Shown one piece after another: positions 19,401-27,505 of a DNA stretch of 64,000 nucleotides (its first letter is position 1; each line of letters starts with the position of its first letter). Location of the stretch: NCBI GenBank assembly GCA_017439585.1, contig JAFSIV010000012.1, positions 1 through 64,000 of the forward strand, given 5' to 3'. The stretch is from Clostridia bacterium (GTDB taxonomy: Bacteria > Bacillota > Clostridia > Oscillospirales > Acutalibacteraceae). The notes under the pieces were generated by a model. The model worked only from the letters and a program-made list of their open reading frames with translations. It did not search any database and was not told the origin of the DNA. A program made the translations under genes and the position numbers.

Positions 19401-22347
19401 AATAAACAACAAGTGATGCTACTGTGCCTGCTGTCCAACGGAACTTCACTTTTGCAGAATATGATGGAGAAGTTGCTTTATATGTTATTTTTCTGTTAGC
19501 GCTTAAATCTATACCATTTGCAGGTAGCGAATTGTCATCTATACGGAAATCTTCATATGTTACTTCATCATATGCATCATATTCTTCTACATAAGGAGAA
19601 GGAGCAATAGTCTGAGTACCGCCACCCCAACTTGAGAAGTAAACTCTATTGGTCATGGTGAAAGGTGTATCAGATTTAGGATCGGAGTTAGAGGTGTAAA
19701 CACCCTGCTTGCTAACCAAACTACCATCAATATAACATTCATCGATTAACTCATCATTTATCTTAAAGTATAAGTAATAATCGCCTTTGTTTTCACCATT
19801 TTTAACTTTAAGTCTTCCAAGCTCAAGATCGTAATCTTTACCAACTTCAAGAGGTGCCTTTAAGCCAACCTGTGCTCTGTAGCCAGTGCTTAACCAAATT
19901 TTACCGTTAGGATAATCTGTATTCGGTGGGGTCAACATAACACCAAATCTATAAGCAAATTTATCTTCTGTATCAAAACCTAAGTAGAAGTTTGTATTCT
20001 CTTTATATTCTTTCAAACGGAATTTTACAATAGCCGAACCGGTTTCAGAAGTTTTATTATATGTGTAGGTCTTGGAACCAACAGTGTAGCTATCGGTTGG
20101 AAGAGCACTACCATTTGCGTACATATCATAATATGTTACTTCATCATAAGCATAATATCTTGAATCCGGATCGGGGTCATAAGGAGTTGCAGAAATTTTG
20201 CAAGTATTATTGTCTGCAAAACCAAGGAAAATCTTATTACCTAAATAGTTAGCAGTATTTACATCATCTGCAGCTACATATTTTTCAAAGATAATTTCGC
20301 CATCTACCTTGAAGTAGGTATAATACTTACCTTTATTTTTACCGCTGGCCACCTTAAGTCTGGCAACTTCTAAATCGTAGTAATCGCCGGATGTAGGTTT
20401 GGGATTTAAAGCTACCGGAGAAGCCGCACCATCTGCTTTGTGTTGCCAATGGTTATCTTGTAAGAAATACGCAAAATTATTTTTGCTGCCCCATCCTTGC
20501 ATGTGAATTTCAAATTTAGCCAATGTTTCCATTGTCCAACGTAATTTGAAAATTACAGAATGTGTTTTAGCTGCTTCTGTTGATTCAAAATATGAAACTG
20601 AGTTATTAGTTTTTGTTAATTGAATACCGCCAGGGGTAAGAGGATTATTACCTGTATCCAATAAATCTTCATATCCAATTACGTCGTATGCTTCATATTG
20701 CTCTGCGGGCTCAACATATTCGGAAATTACATCATCTCCGCCGTTGCCCCAACCGCCGAAACGGATTTCATTTGAAACCATGCAATCGTATCTGTTTCCT
20801 GAAGAATAACCACCGTCTTCAGCAGTATTAGAATAGCCTTCTTGAATAAGCTTGCCGTTTACCTTTAAGTAAACATAATATTGACCAACGATTTTGGGGT
20901 CGCCCTCTAAAACCTTTAAACGACCAAATTCAATATCAAAGGTATCGCCCTGCTTAACAGCAGTAGCCATCTTAACTTCAAGGTCAGATTTATTTGGTTT
21001 TAAGTGCCAAGAACCGTTAGGAGCAACTTGATCTGCTCTCTTAATCCAAACACCGAATGGGTGAGAAATGTTACCATTATCACCTACGTCAAATGAGAAC
21101 TGATAACCCGGTTTTGAACCTGCGGTCCAACGATATTTGAGTATTGCAGATTTAGATGGTGAGGTTGCATCATAGGTAAAGGTATGACCGCCGCTAATAG
21201 TATAGCTATCACCTAATTTATTGCCGTTTTCTTTCAAATCAGCATAAGTGATTTCATCATACGCGTCATATACAGTTTCAGGAGCAGTACCTAACTCTGC
21301 ATCCAAAGTTGAGAACTTAACCGAATGATAATCATAATCAGATAAATCATTTTCGTCTAATTCGATAACACCGTAGCCTCTTATAGCTTCGTCGCCATAG
21401 TTGAAATAGGTCATACCGGGAACAGCGGTAATTTGAATACCGTCATGATAACCTGTAAAATCATTTAAGTGGTCATGACCTGAAACAACACCTAAAACAT
21501 TGCCCATTTCTTTAAGGGTTTGGAATTCGCCTGTGTTGTCGTCTGCATAGATAGTAGCCGGGAATTCGCCCGCTGTACCAACAACGCCTTCTTTTAATTC
21601 TAACTTATATTTCTTGCCGCCATATTCTTTTGAACCATTTGCATCCTCAACAAAGAGGTTATAGGTTTCAGGCATAGGAATATGCTGGAATACGATAGAG
21701 TTAACCCCTGCATCGTTGTTTGCTGCCATCCAAGCTAACTGGTCGGCATGAGGATTATCGTATCCGCTACCACCGTCTAACGGATTTTGATAAGAGTTAG
21801 AGTCAACCATCCAAAGATTGAATGCTAAATCATTGCCATTTGAAGAATAAATCGGAACCTTACATGTACCTGTTCCTGTGAGTTCGGGAACAGAATCTAT
21901 AGTGCGGCAATCACCGATTGACTGCCAAACTCTTAATAACGCCTCTTTGTCAGCAACAGGAACACCTTCTGCACCTGATTGTGGATCGTGATTACCAAAA
22001 ACGATTGAATACGGAACACCTGCTTCAACAACAGGTCCGAGTATTTGTTCAACTGTTTTTCTGTAATCAACCTCGGGGTCTTTTGTATTTATTTCGGTCA
22101 TATCACCTGTAAATACAACGAGGTCGGGATTTTCGCGTTCTATTGCCTGTCTCATTATGTTAATAACTCTCTGATGAACAGGGTATTGATCTTGAACATC
22201 GGAAAAGATTACAATTTTAAACTTGCCGTCTTCACCGAATTTCAAGGGAGCTTGTTCTGCGCTTGCAGTAAAAGGAACTGCAAAGAACGATCCAAGCATA
22301 GCAAATGTTAAAACAAATGCTAATAGTTTCTTAAACTTTTTTCCCAT
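16411..22347 (-). CDS. Giant secreted protein: metallophosphoesterase, six repeat modules, dockerin, clan GH-A hydrolase
   Basis: About 1978 residues. A signal peptide (MGKKFKKLLAFV to TASAEQ) precedes a calcineurin-like phosphoesterase (about 40-350; SDVQD, FTGDM, FGNHD, VFQHIP, SGHDH). Six tandem modules of about 185-195 residues (about 357-1505) each begin with a Y-x-x-YDEI-type line and contain an F-R-W core and an FGRLKV-YYVYLKV block. A type I dockerin follows (about 1508-1566; calcium loops DFDGDGVINGLD and DFNNDGETDILD). The C-terminal hydrolase domain (about 1570-1978) has EPFNEIN and VWLSEIG as candidate acid/base and nucleophile glutamates. The ATG at 22347 is chosen over 22422 for its AAAGGAG site and clean signal peptide. 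There is no membrane anchor, so retention may depend on a cohesin, none of which is in the window. Confidence 0.82.
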   Translation of the reverse strand: MGKKFKKLLAFVLTFAMLGSFFAVPFTASAEQAPLKFGEDGKFKIVIFSDVQDQYPVHQRVINIMRQAIERENPDLVVFTGDMTEINTKDPEVDYRKTVEQILGPVVEAGVPYSIVFGNHDPQSGAEGVPVADKEALLRVWQSIGDCRTIDSVPELTGTGTCKVPIYSSNGNDLAFNLWMVDSNSYQNPLDGGSGYDNPHADQLAWMAANNDAGVNSIVFQHIPMPETYNLFVEDANGSKEYGGKKYKLELKEGVVGTAGEFPATIYADDNTGEFQTLKEMGNVLGVVSGHDHLNDFTGYHDGIQITAVPGMTYFNYGDEAIRGYGVIELDENDLSDYDYHSVKFSTLDAELGTAPETVYDAYDEITYADLKENGNKLGDSYTISGGHTFTYDATSPSKSAILKYRWTAGSKPGYQFSFDVGDNGNISHPFGVWIKRADQVAPNGSWHLKPNKSDLEVKMATAVKQGDTFDIEFGRLKVLEGDPKIVGQYYVYLKVNGKLIQEGYSNTAEDGGYSSGNRYDCMVSNEIRFGGWGNGGDDVISEYVEPAEQYEAYDVIGYEDLLDTGNNPLTPGGIQLTKTNNSVSYFESTEAAKTHSVIFKLRWTMETLAKFEIHMQGWGSKNNFAYFLQDNHWQHKADGAASPVALNPKPTSGDYYDLEVARLKVASGKNKGKYYTYFKVDGEIIFEKYVAADDVNTANYLGNKIFLGFADNNTCKISATPYDPDPDSRYYAYDEVTYYDMYANGSALPTDSYTVGSKTYTYNKTSETGSAIVKFRLKEYKENTNFYLGFDTEDKFAYRFGVMLTPPNTDYPNGKIWLSTGYRAQVGLKAPLEVGKDYDLELGRLKVKNGENKGDYYLYFKINDELIDECYIDGSLVSKQGVYTSNSDPKSDTPFTMTNRVYFSSWGGGTQTIAPSPYVEEYDAYDEVTYEDFRIDDNSLPANGIDLSANRKITYKATSPSYSAKVKFRWTAGTVASLVVYYDAWPNHPYGFAAKPPLTDVGGGKVAGENGAWHLDCSNNSSIEQLDKPIENGEIFDIEFTRLLVKNGKNKGKYYVSLTVNGELIKAHYTDALTNPAPTNIIRMVNGTADGIISSIPVEEPEVPEEPEEPESPYYEYDEIGYDDLTDANGGALGSEKVFAGGTTLKYKSTSDTGSVVFKYRWTIGSVPKFQMSFEKASDSSMAYRFGAWLEAAGADAEYPNGSLWVGPAYGPKIEMPYVLEAGSTHDMEFARLKVKTGENAGKYYVYMKIDGELISEYYVNADVVDANGNYITGPGDVNCNVKSGEIFFAFWGSEGNKISAVPFVEEYEAYDEIGFEDLKDSNGNTLGTSKNMVGGTTLKYDRTSPTGSVIFKYNWEVGSVAKFQMSFEKTADDAMGYMFGAWLSAPGEAANYPNGRMWLRPAYGPEVDMPYVLVSGQSYNVEFARLKVANGPNKGKYYVYIKIDDVIIAEDYVDASLVDADGNYVTKPGDVSCNVKSGEIFFAYWGSEGNEISAYKEKKPVIVPEGTKGDFDGDGVINGLDLVYLKRILLGVEELSELPEGIADFNNDGETDILDLIAIQKYLAPVNSYAKTGKLTLGLQEHLLEDESKTAEYIADATATMGGTAYRLSEPIHNLYYVTATNGVAVREDNMATFKEMVAALKAKGINDILYVTNSFILPANYGDPTKCHNITVPDPNSDPDNYIAWLEVNAAAFKALAEEVPEIKFFEPFNEINTKGTRFEKYGVAWDSTSDEQANFKFTVKEKAAIMADLCWYISRAVKSVDSANQVTSPSIVVGSNVVIEKDFIEEFYKAIESGTHPINNVVADTRVDNYFTIVNLHAYPDYTEDDSWLGDNFESNANKEINEWAGYINEAYNVVKAHNDGGSRVWLSEIGMSTYHSDGEPRSEENVAAIIEKALQKLDSELTFIDTVIFYQVADISLEKGASPSETYFGLFYAYDDLDHEPYAAKESAKAIYSYFHNGSTDYTAINEFVARYA

Positions 22348-22534
22348 AACTTTTTCTCCTTTTATAGAATTTTTTTGATTGCTTTGCAACAAAGCAATTG
22401 CCTTGGGACATGCAAATTTCATTTCTTCCTAAAATACCACCTTTCGCACTATATTTTTCCATCTCTCTTATTTTTAAGGGTAACAAGGGTTTACTTGCCG
22501 AACCCCGTAAATAACTAATTTTTTGCCTTAAAGC

Positions 22535-23785
22535 TTATTTCGGCATAAGCTCAGGGCAATATTTATAAAGCGGAGAAACATCATCCGTTTTATGAATATA
22601 TTTATAGAACTCTAAGGTTGCAGGCTTAGGACAGCACGGCTTTTCAGGGTCGCCAAATGAAGTGAAGAAGCCGAAGTTATCCTCGCTCGCGTCAACCGAA
22701 TAGCCTGAATAGTCGTTAAGCATATAGAACATAACTGCTTCTAAATAAGGCATTTTTTCATTATAAAGGTCTAGAAGCTTTACCATATTTTCACCGTTCA
22801 TAATTTCTCTAGCTTCGTTTCCGTTATCGGTGAAGCCACACTCGGTTATAATAGCAGGTTTACCCGCATCATTATGGCGCTCGCAAGCCTTATAAAAGCT
22901 ATCGCAATGCTCAAAATATTCTTCCAATGTTGTATCGTTCAAATACTTATGGAAATTAATAGAATCGAAATATTTATCGGGATTAGTCTCCGCAAAATCC
23001 TCACCGTAAGGGTGAGCACCCGATTCTATTGCTTCATAGATATAATCTAAAATCTCATGTCCTTCACCGTGGGTTGAGAAACCGGGTGTTGTAACAATAA
23101 TTTCCGGATTTACCGCTTTAACCTCTTTATATATGTAATACTGCAAATCAGATATCATATGAGCTTTATCCATTATGCTGTATACATATCCATCGTCTGC
23201 GCCCCATTGATGTCCCTGCTTTGTGAAGATATTAGCGCCGGGAAGCTCAGGCTCGTTCATAGACTCAACATGGGTGATTTCAGGAAATTCCTTAACAATC
23301 ATACCCCAAGCCTTTGCATAGAGCTTCACCCAACGGATATACATTTCCTTTTCAACCGCAGGGTCGGGAACAACACCCGAAGTGGTTACGGTATAACCGT
23401 AAGGATAAATCGGAGCATCACTTACCGCAACAAACTTCTTTATGCCTGCCGCGCTCATTTTTTCAATTACTTGGTGTATAAGCTTTTTTTGCCCCTCTTT
23501 GAAAACAGGGGTGTCTCCTTCTTCAACCTCAAACATTGAATCGAGCGGAGTGCTTAAACGGTAATACTCCATTCCTAAAACACCGGTCATATCTGCTATA
23601 TTATCCAAAGTTGAGCTCGGGTCCATAACGGGACGAAGTTCAAATACATGCGCATTAATTCCGTATTTCAAAGGGGTTTCTCTCTTAGTAATTGCACCGC
23701 TATCAGTTTTACCCGAGTTATTATCACAACCGGCAACACAAAAAACGAGCAAAATCACTAAAAAAACAGCAATCAGTTTTTTCAT
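22535..23785 (-). CDS. Lipoprotein glycoside hydrolase (clan GH-A, GH39/GH5-like)
   Basis: 416 residues with a lipoprotein signal peptide ending in the lipobox VAGC (Cys19-20 region). The rest is a TIM-barrel hydrolase with a candidate acid/base Glu in SMNEPELP and a candidate nucleophile Glu in ITECGFTD. It is clearly paralogous to the C-terminal domain of the 16411-22347 protein: both share the stretch Y-(E/K)-AIESG-(A/T)-HP, a similar DxVD-NFHxY line and the same spacing of catalytic residues. Its ATG overlaps the stop of the upstream 901-residue gene by 4 bp (ATGA), so it ends the ABC transporter operon. It probably cleaves glycan at the outer face of the membrane before uptake. The exact GH family is uncertain. 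Confidence 0.8.
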   Translation of the reverse strand: MKKLIAVFLVILLVFCVAGCDNNSGKTDSGAITKRETPLKYGINAHVFELRPVMDPSSTLDNIADMTGVLGMEYYRLSTPLDSMFEVEEGDTPVFKEGQKKLIHQVIEKMSAAGIKKFVAVSDAPIYPYGYTVTTSGVVPDPAVEKEMYIRWVKLYAKAWGMIVKEFPEITHVESMNEPELPGANIFTKQGHQWGADDGYVYSIMDKAHMISDLQYYIYKEVKAVNPEIIVTTPGFSTHGEGHEILDYIYEAIESGAHPYGEDFAETNPDKYFDSINFHKYLNDTTLEEYFEHCDSFYKACERHNDAGKPAIITECGFTDNGNEAREIMNGENMVKLLDLYNEKMPYLEAVMFYMLNDYSGYSVDASEDNFGFFTSFGDPEKPCCPKPATLEFYKYIHKTDDVSPLYKYCPELMPK

Positions 23786-26475
23786 TGCGCATTACCTCTT
23801 TTCTTCACAAATAGGGCGATAATAACACCTAAAAGCGCAAGAATAACAGCGCCCATTACTGAATATAAAACGATAAATAAGATTGGCATTCCGCCTTCCT
23901 TTTCGGAATTTGCCGAAACCTTATTTTTCTCTAGCTTCGAAACCCAGATATCAGTATCATTAGGGTCTTGCTCATAGCTTACAGCTTCTGCCTTACAGCT
24001 GTTATCAAGCGAATATACCGATATATTATCTATCAATGCATCCTCTGAAAGCCATTTTATAATGCCTTCGTTTACAGGGCTTGCAAATGTATATTCAACA
24101 ATGGGAGAAGCAAATTTATCATTTGGCTCATATACTCCCTTTGCCGCAAGCGACAAAGCATCGTACTGCAAAATAAGCTGCATCTGAGTGTTTTTATAAT
24201 CCGAAAGATTATATTTAGATACATCTAAAACGGTCTTTTTAGCACCGTCATTTATAGTTACTTTCTTTAAATCTTTTGAAAGAATAAGCGATTTATTATC
24301 CGCGAAGCTAACAACTAAATCTGCGTTTTGCTCTAAAATAGTGAAGTTTGCGATATAATATCTGTTCTTATCCTTGGTTGCAACGCTACCGCCTGAAAGC
24401 TTCATAGCCTTGTCTTCAACCTTGGCAGAACCGTTAATAACGAGCTTATCGGTTATTTTTTCGTTTTCAAAAGACTCTCTGAGGGCAATACTTGAATCCT
24501 CGGTTGCCTCAGGTGCAATATTTGTTAGCTTATAATTGAAAATATCAAAGGACAAGCCGCTAACACCGAAAATCGAAACATAACCCGCAGTATTAACATT
24601 AGGAATTACTGCTCGGCAGATACCAAGCTTAGAAATATCCTCGCTATCTTCCTTATAGTAAACATATACTGTTCGGTTCTTTGCAACCAACATAATGTTA
24701 TACTTTGTTTCTTGGTCTTTATAGAAATGATAGCCTTCAACCTTTCTGGTTTTAGCACCATCATCAAATGTGCATAAATTTGCAACCATTTGAGTATACG
24801 GAGTAGAATCCCAACCGTAATATTCGAATTTTATGCTTGTTGAGTTATCTGAAATAGAAGCAAAAGAATCTTTGCCGAAGTTAATACCGAACCACTGACT
24901 GTTTGCGCCCTTAGATACCATTTTTATATCAAACTGCAATATAAAATCGGTATACTGCTTCTTAGGGGCAAAAGCACTGTATGAGCCTGCATTTTCAAAA
25001 TAAAGCGAGGGCTCAGTGGTGAAGGCACCCTTTGGACGAAGCGAAACGCCCGGTCCTATATAATATGTACGGTCGCTAATGTAATACTCTTCAAAGCCGT
25101 CCTGAGTAAGCTTGATTCCGCCGAAATTATTGGATAAATCAGGCTCCGCGCAAGGCGCATAAGTATTTTTAATAACCTTAACTTCATTAAGCTTTACATC
25201 CGCCGCGCTCTTATCAGTGGAATAATTGCAAATTCCCCAGAAACCGTCATACTTTATATTATTAAAGGTAAATTTAACTCCGCCAACTGTGAAAATTATA
25301 GAATAATCACTATTAATCACCACTTCAAAGTCAACCGAAGTATCCTCTATATTAAGAACGCTAAGAGGAATTAAATTCTCTCCGTAATCGGATATTTTTC
25401 CGTTTTTAATTAAATTTACCGACGCAAATTTACTATCATAAGCGCTAACACCTAATATTGTGGCATTATCCAAAGTACCTGATTTTTTAGCACCAAGATA
25501 AAGACCAAAGGTGGAATTTTTACTGAGACTTGTTATCTCTGCCTCAAATGAAATCTCATAAGGCTTGCTTATTTTATCGCTGGAAACCAGCTCGCTCTTT
25601 GCAGTTATAATATCCCCCGCTTTTTTAAATTCAGGACCTGAATTACGGGAAATAAAGATTTCGTCTCTTGTAAATCTTGCCTCATTTATATGCCAGTTAC
25701 TGTCTCCTACCGCCTCATCACCGTAGGTAAGGCTACTATTTTCAAAATTATCAGAAAAAGCTAAATGAGTTGGACTATCATAAACCTTGAAATTGCGAAT
25801 ATCAAACTGCTCGTTCATACCGCCCCACATACAGAAGTATCCGTTAGTATGCTCCATACGAACGAGTGTGCCATAATCGGTTGTAACAATAGGTTCACCG
25901 TTTTCAAGTATTTCAAAGGTTACTTTATAATCGTTTCCAGAGACCTTTTCAAGTGTTACGGCAAAATCGGTTGTTTTACCGACTGTTAGCGCATTATTAA
26001 GAGGGGTGTTTCCAAGCTGAGTCCAACTTTCCATACCGCCCATTTCATAAAGCGCCGTAACTCCTTTTGATACACACAAGTTGAAATCATAATAAGATGC
26101 GGTTGTTTTTTCATTTTCGCCGCCGAAGCCGCAATAAATAAAACCGTCATTAGTGCCTAGCATATCAATCGAATAAGTAAACCTGTTATAGTTTTTAAGC
26201 TTATACGCGGTAAGCACTAATGCAGAGCCGTAATGATATGCTCCTTCAAAGTGCATACTGTAAGAATCGGTTGCAACTTTTACGCTATCACCAGTAAAAT
26301 TCGGTTCGAGTGAGCCTGAATAAAAATGTTCTTCCATAACGGTAGATTTGTTCTGACCGTCGGGCTCGCCCTTGATAACAACACCCTGCGCAAAAGCGGA
26401 TGCCGTTGCCGAAAATATAATTACAGTACTCAGCAAAGCAGCTAAAACCGCTCTTGATAGTCTGAGAATTTTCAT
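23782..26475 (-). CDS. Membrane-anchored multi-domain glycan-binding-like protein
   Basis: About 897 residues. A signal peptide (MKILRLSRAVLAALL to SAFAQG) precedes four consecutive beta-sandwich units that look like LamG/concanavalin or 3-keto-disaccharide-hydrolase (DUF1080)-type folds. These show recurring lines such as RFTYSIDMLG, YEISFEAEI and FILQFDIKM, each followed by a DIRNFKVYD-like strand. The C-terminus has one transmembrane helix and a KKRGNAQ tail. No catalytic motif is evident. It sits in the operon between an ABC permease and a GH lipoprotein, so I infer a surface receptor that presents glycan to the enzymes and the binding protein. The ATG at 26475 has AAGGAAAGGTGG 8 nt upstream; the earlier ATG at 26487 would abut that site. 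Confidence 0.7.
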   Translation of the reverse strand: MKILRLSRAVLAALLSTVIIFSATASAFAQGVVIKGEPDGQNKSTVMEEHFYSGSLEPNFTGDSVKVATDSYSMHFEGAYHYGSALVLTAYKLKNYNRFTYSIDMLGTNDGFIYCGFGGENEKTTASYYDFNLCVSKGVTALYEMGGMESWTQLGNTPLNNALTVGKTTDFAVTLEKVSGNDYKVTFEILENGEPIVTTDYGTLVRMEHTNGYFCMWGGMNEQFDIRNFKVYDSPTHLAFSDNFENSSLTYGDEAVGDSNWHINEARFTRDEIFISRNSGPEFKKAGDIITAKSELVSSDKISKPYEISFEAEITSLSKNSTFGLYLGAKKSGTLDNATILGVSAYDSKFASVNLIKNGKISDYGENLIPLSVLNIEDTSVDFEVVINSDYSIIFTVGGVKFTFNNIKYDGFWGICNYSTDKSAADVKLNEVKVIKNTYAPCAEPDLSNNFGGIKLTQDGFEEYYISDRTYYIGPGVSLRPKGAFTTEPSLYFENAGSYSAFAPKKQYTDFILQFDIKMVSKGANSQWFGINFGKDSFASISDNSTSIKFEYYGWDSTPYTQMVANLCTFDDGAKTRKVEGYHFYKDQETKYNIMLVAKNRTVYVYYKEDSEDISKLGICRAVIPNVNTAGYVSIFGVSGLSFDIFNYKLTNIAPEATEDSSIALRESFENEKITDKLVINGSAKVEDKAMKLSGGSVATKDKNRYYIANFTILEQNADLVVSFADNKSLILSKDLKKVTINDGAKKTVLDVSKYNLSDYKNTQMQLILQYDALSLAAKGVYEPNDKFASPIVEYTFASPVNEGIIKWLSEDALIDNISVYSLDNSCKAEAVSYEQDPNDTDIWVSKLEKNKVSANSEKEGGMPILFIVLYSVMGAVILALLGVIIALFVKKRGNAQ

Positions 26476-26493
26476 AATGTCATCCACCTTTCC

Positions 26494-27465
26494 TTAGAAA
26501 TCAACATCAGGGGTAATCTTATCGGTAATCTTCTTAACCACGATTATAAGAACCGATACTATTACGGTTAAAATGAAGCCTATCGTAGAAATTAAAGGCA
26601 TATCAGAGCTTTGAGCTTTCGGTGCCATAGTAAACATATACCAACCAACCGTATTATAAACGCTGCCCGGTCCCGTAGTGTTACCTGTAAGCAACATCGG
26701 TTGAATATAGAAAGCAGATACCGCCATAACCGAGTTGATTAAGAACACGCTTATAGTGGGCATTATTAGCGGAATATGAATCTGGAAAAGCTCGCGCCAG
26801 AAGCCGACACCGTCAAGCTTTGCCGACTCAATAACACTCTCAGGAATACGCGACATGGCAGATGCCATAAGTATAATGTTAATACCGGCACTCGCCCAAA
26901 CGCAGAATATTGAAATTAACCACCAAATTGTATTAATAACAGCAGGGTCATTAAGGGTTGTTTCCCATCCGTTATAATTAAAACCTAACATTCGCAAAAA
27001 CTCTGCCGCAGGACCTTGAAGCATACCGGGACTATATGTAAACATATAACGGTAGCAAAGTGTTTGAATAACGATAGATATCATTGTCGGAAGATAGAAA
27101 ATCACACGGAATACCTTTTCGCCGCGAATATGCTTTGAAAAGGCATAACCAATGATTACCGCCAGAATAAGACAGGCTATATTAATTGGAAGCGCCCTGA
27201 ATGCGTTAATAAACATATTCATGGTTTCGGGTCTCTCTTTAAATTGCCTGAACTGCTCAACAAAATTATCTATTCCCGCAAATTTATAGGTATTTGCGAA
27301 ATAATCCCAATCCATAAAGGCAAGTGAGATAGTTTCAACATTTATGTAAAGCCAAAACACCAAAAAATGAAGCAACGGGACAATTAGCAAGGATGCAATA
27401 AAAAGGTTGCGTTTCAGATTTTTTCTCGGCCTTTTCACTATTTGGTTTCTTTTAGAATTAACCAA
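26494..27465 (-). CDS. CUT1 sugar ABC transporter permease (MalF/UgpA-like)
   Basis: 323 residues, a basic N-terminus and six predicted membrane helices. The EAA loop reads ESAKLDGVGFWRELFQIHIP, the contact site for the ATPase. It forms one half of the inner-membrane channel for an oligosaccharide, the partner being the permease at 29134-29982. The start is TTG at 27465, supported by a GGAGG 9 nt upstream. No nucleotide-binding subunit is encoded nearby, as is common where a shared MsmX-type ATPase serves several CUT1 importers. It is followed 19 bp later by the membrane-anchored glycan-binding-like protein, in the same operon. Confidence 0.9.
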   Translation of the reverse strand: MVNSKRNQIVKRPRKNLKRNLFIASLLIVPLLHFLVFWLYINVETISLAFMDWDYFANTYKFAGIDNFVEQFRQFKERPETMNMFINAFRALPINIACLILAVIIGYAFSKHIRGEKVFRVIFYLPTMISIVIQTLCYRYMFTYSPGMLQGPAAEFLRMLGFNYNGWETTLNDPAVINTIWWLISIFCVWASAGINIILMASAMSRIPESVIESAKLDGVGFWRELFQIHIPLIMPTISVFLINSVMAVSAFYIQPMLLTGNTTGPGSVYNTVGWYMFTMAPKAQSSDMPLISTIGFILTVIVSVLIIVVKKITDKITPDVDF

Positions 27466-27505
27466 TGCGCTATACCTCCAAATCGGTATAATATAATTTC
27501 TTTTT

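Noticed and set aside
22347-22422. Longer N-terminus for the phosphoesterase-dockerin protein
   Set aside because: The extra 25 residues are not signal-like and the internal ATG has an AAAGGAG site followed directly by a typical signal peptide.
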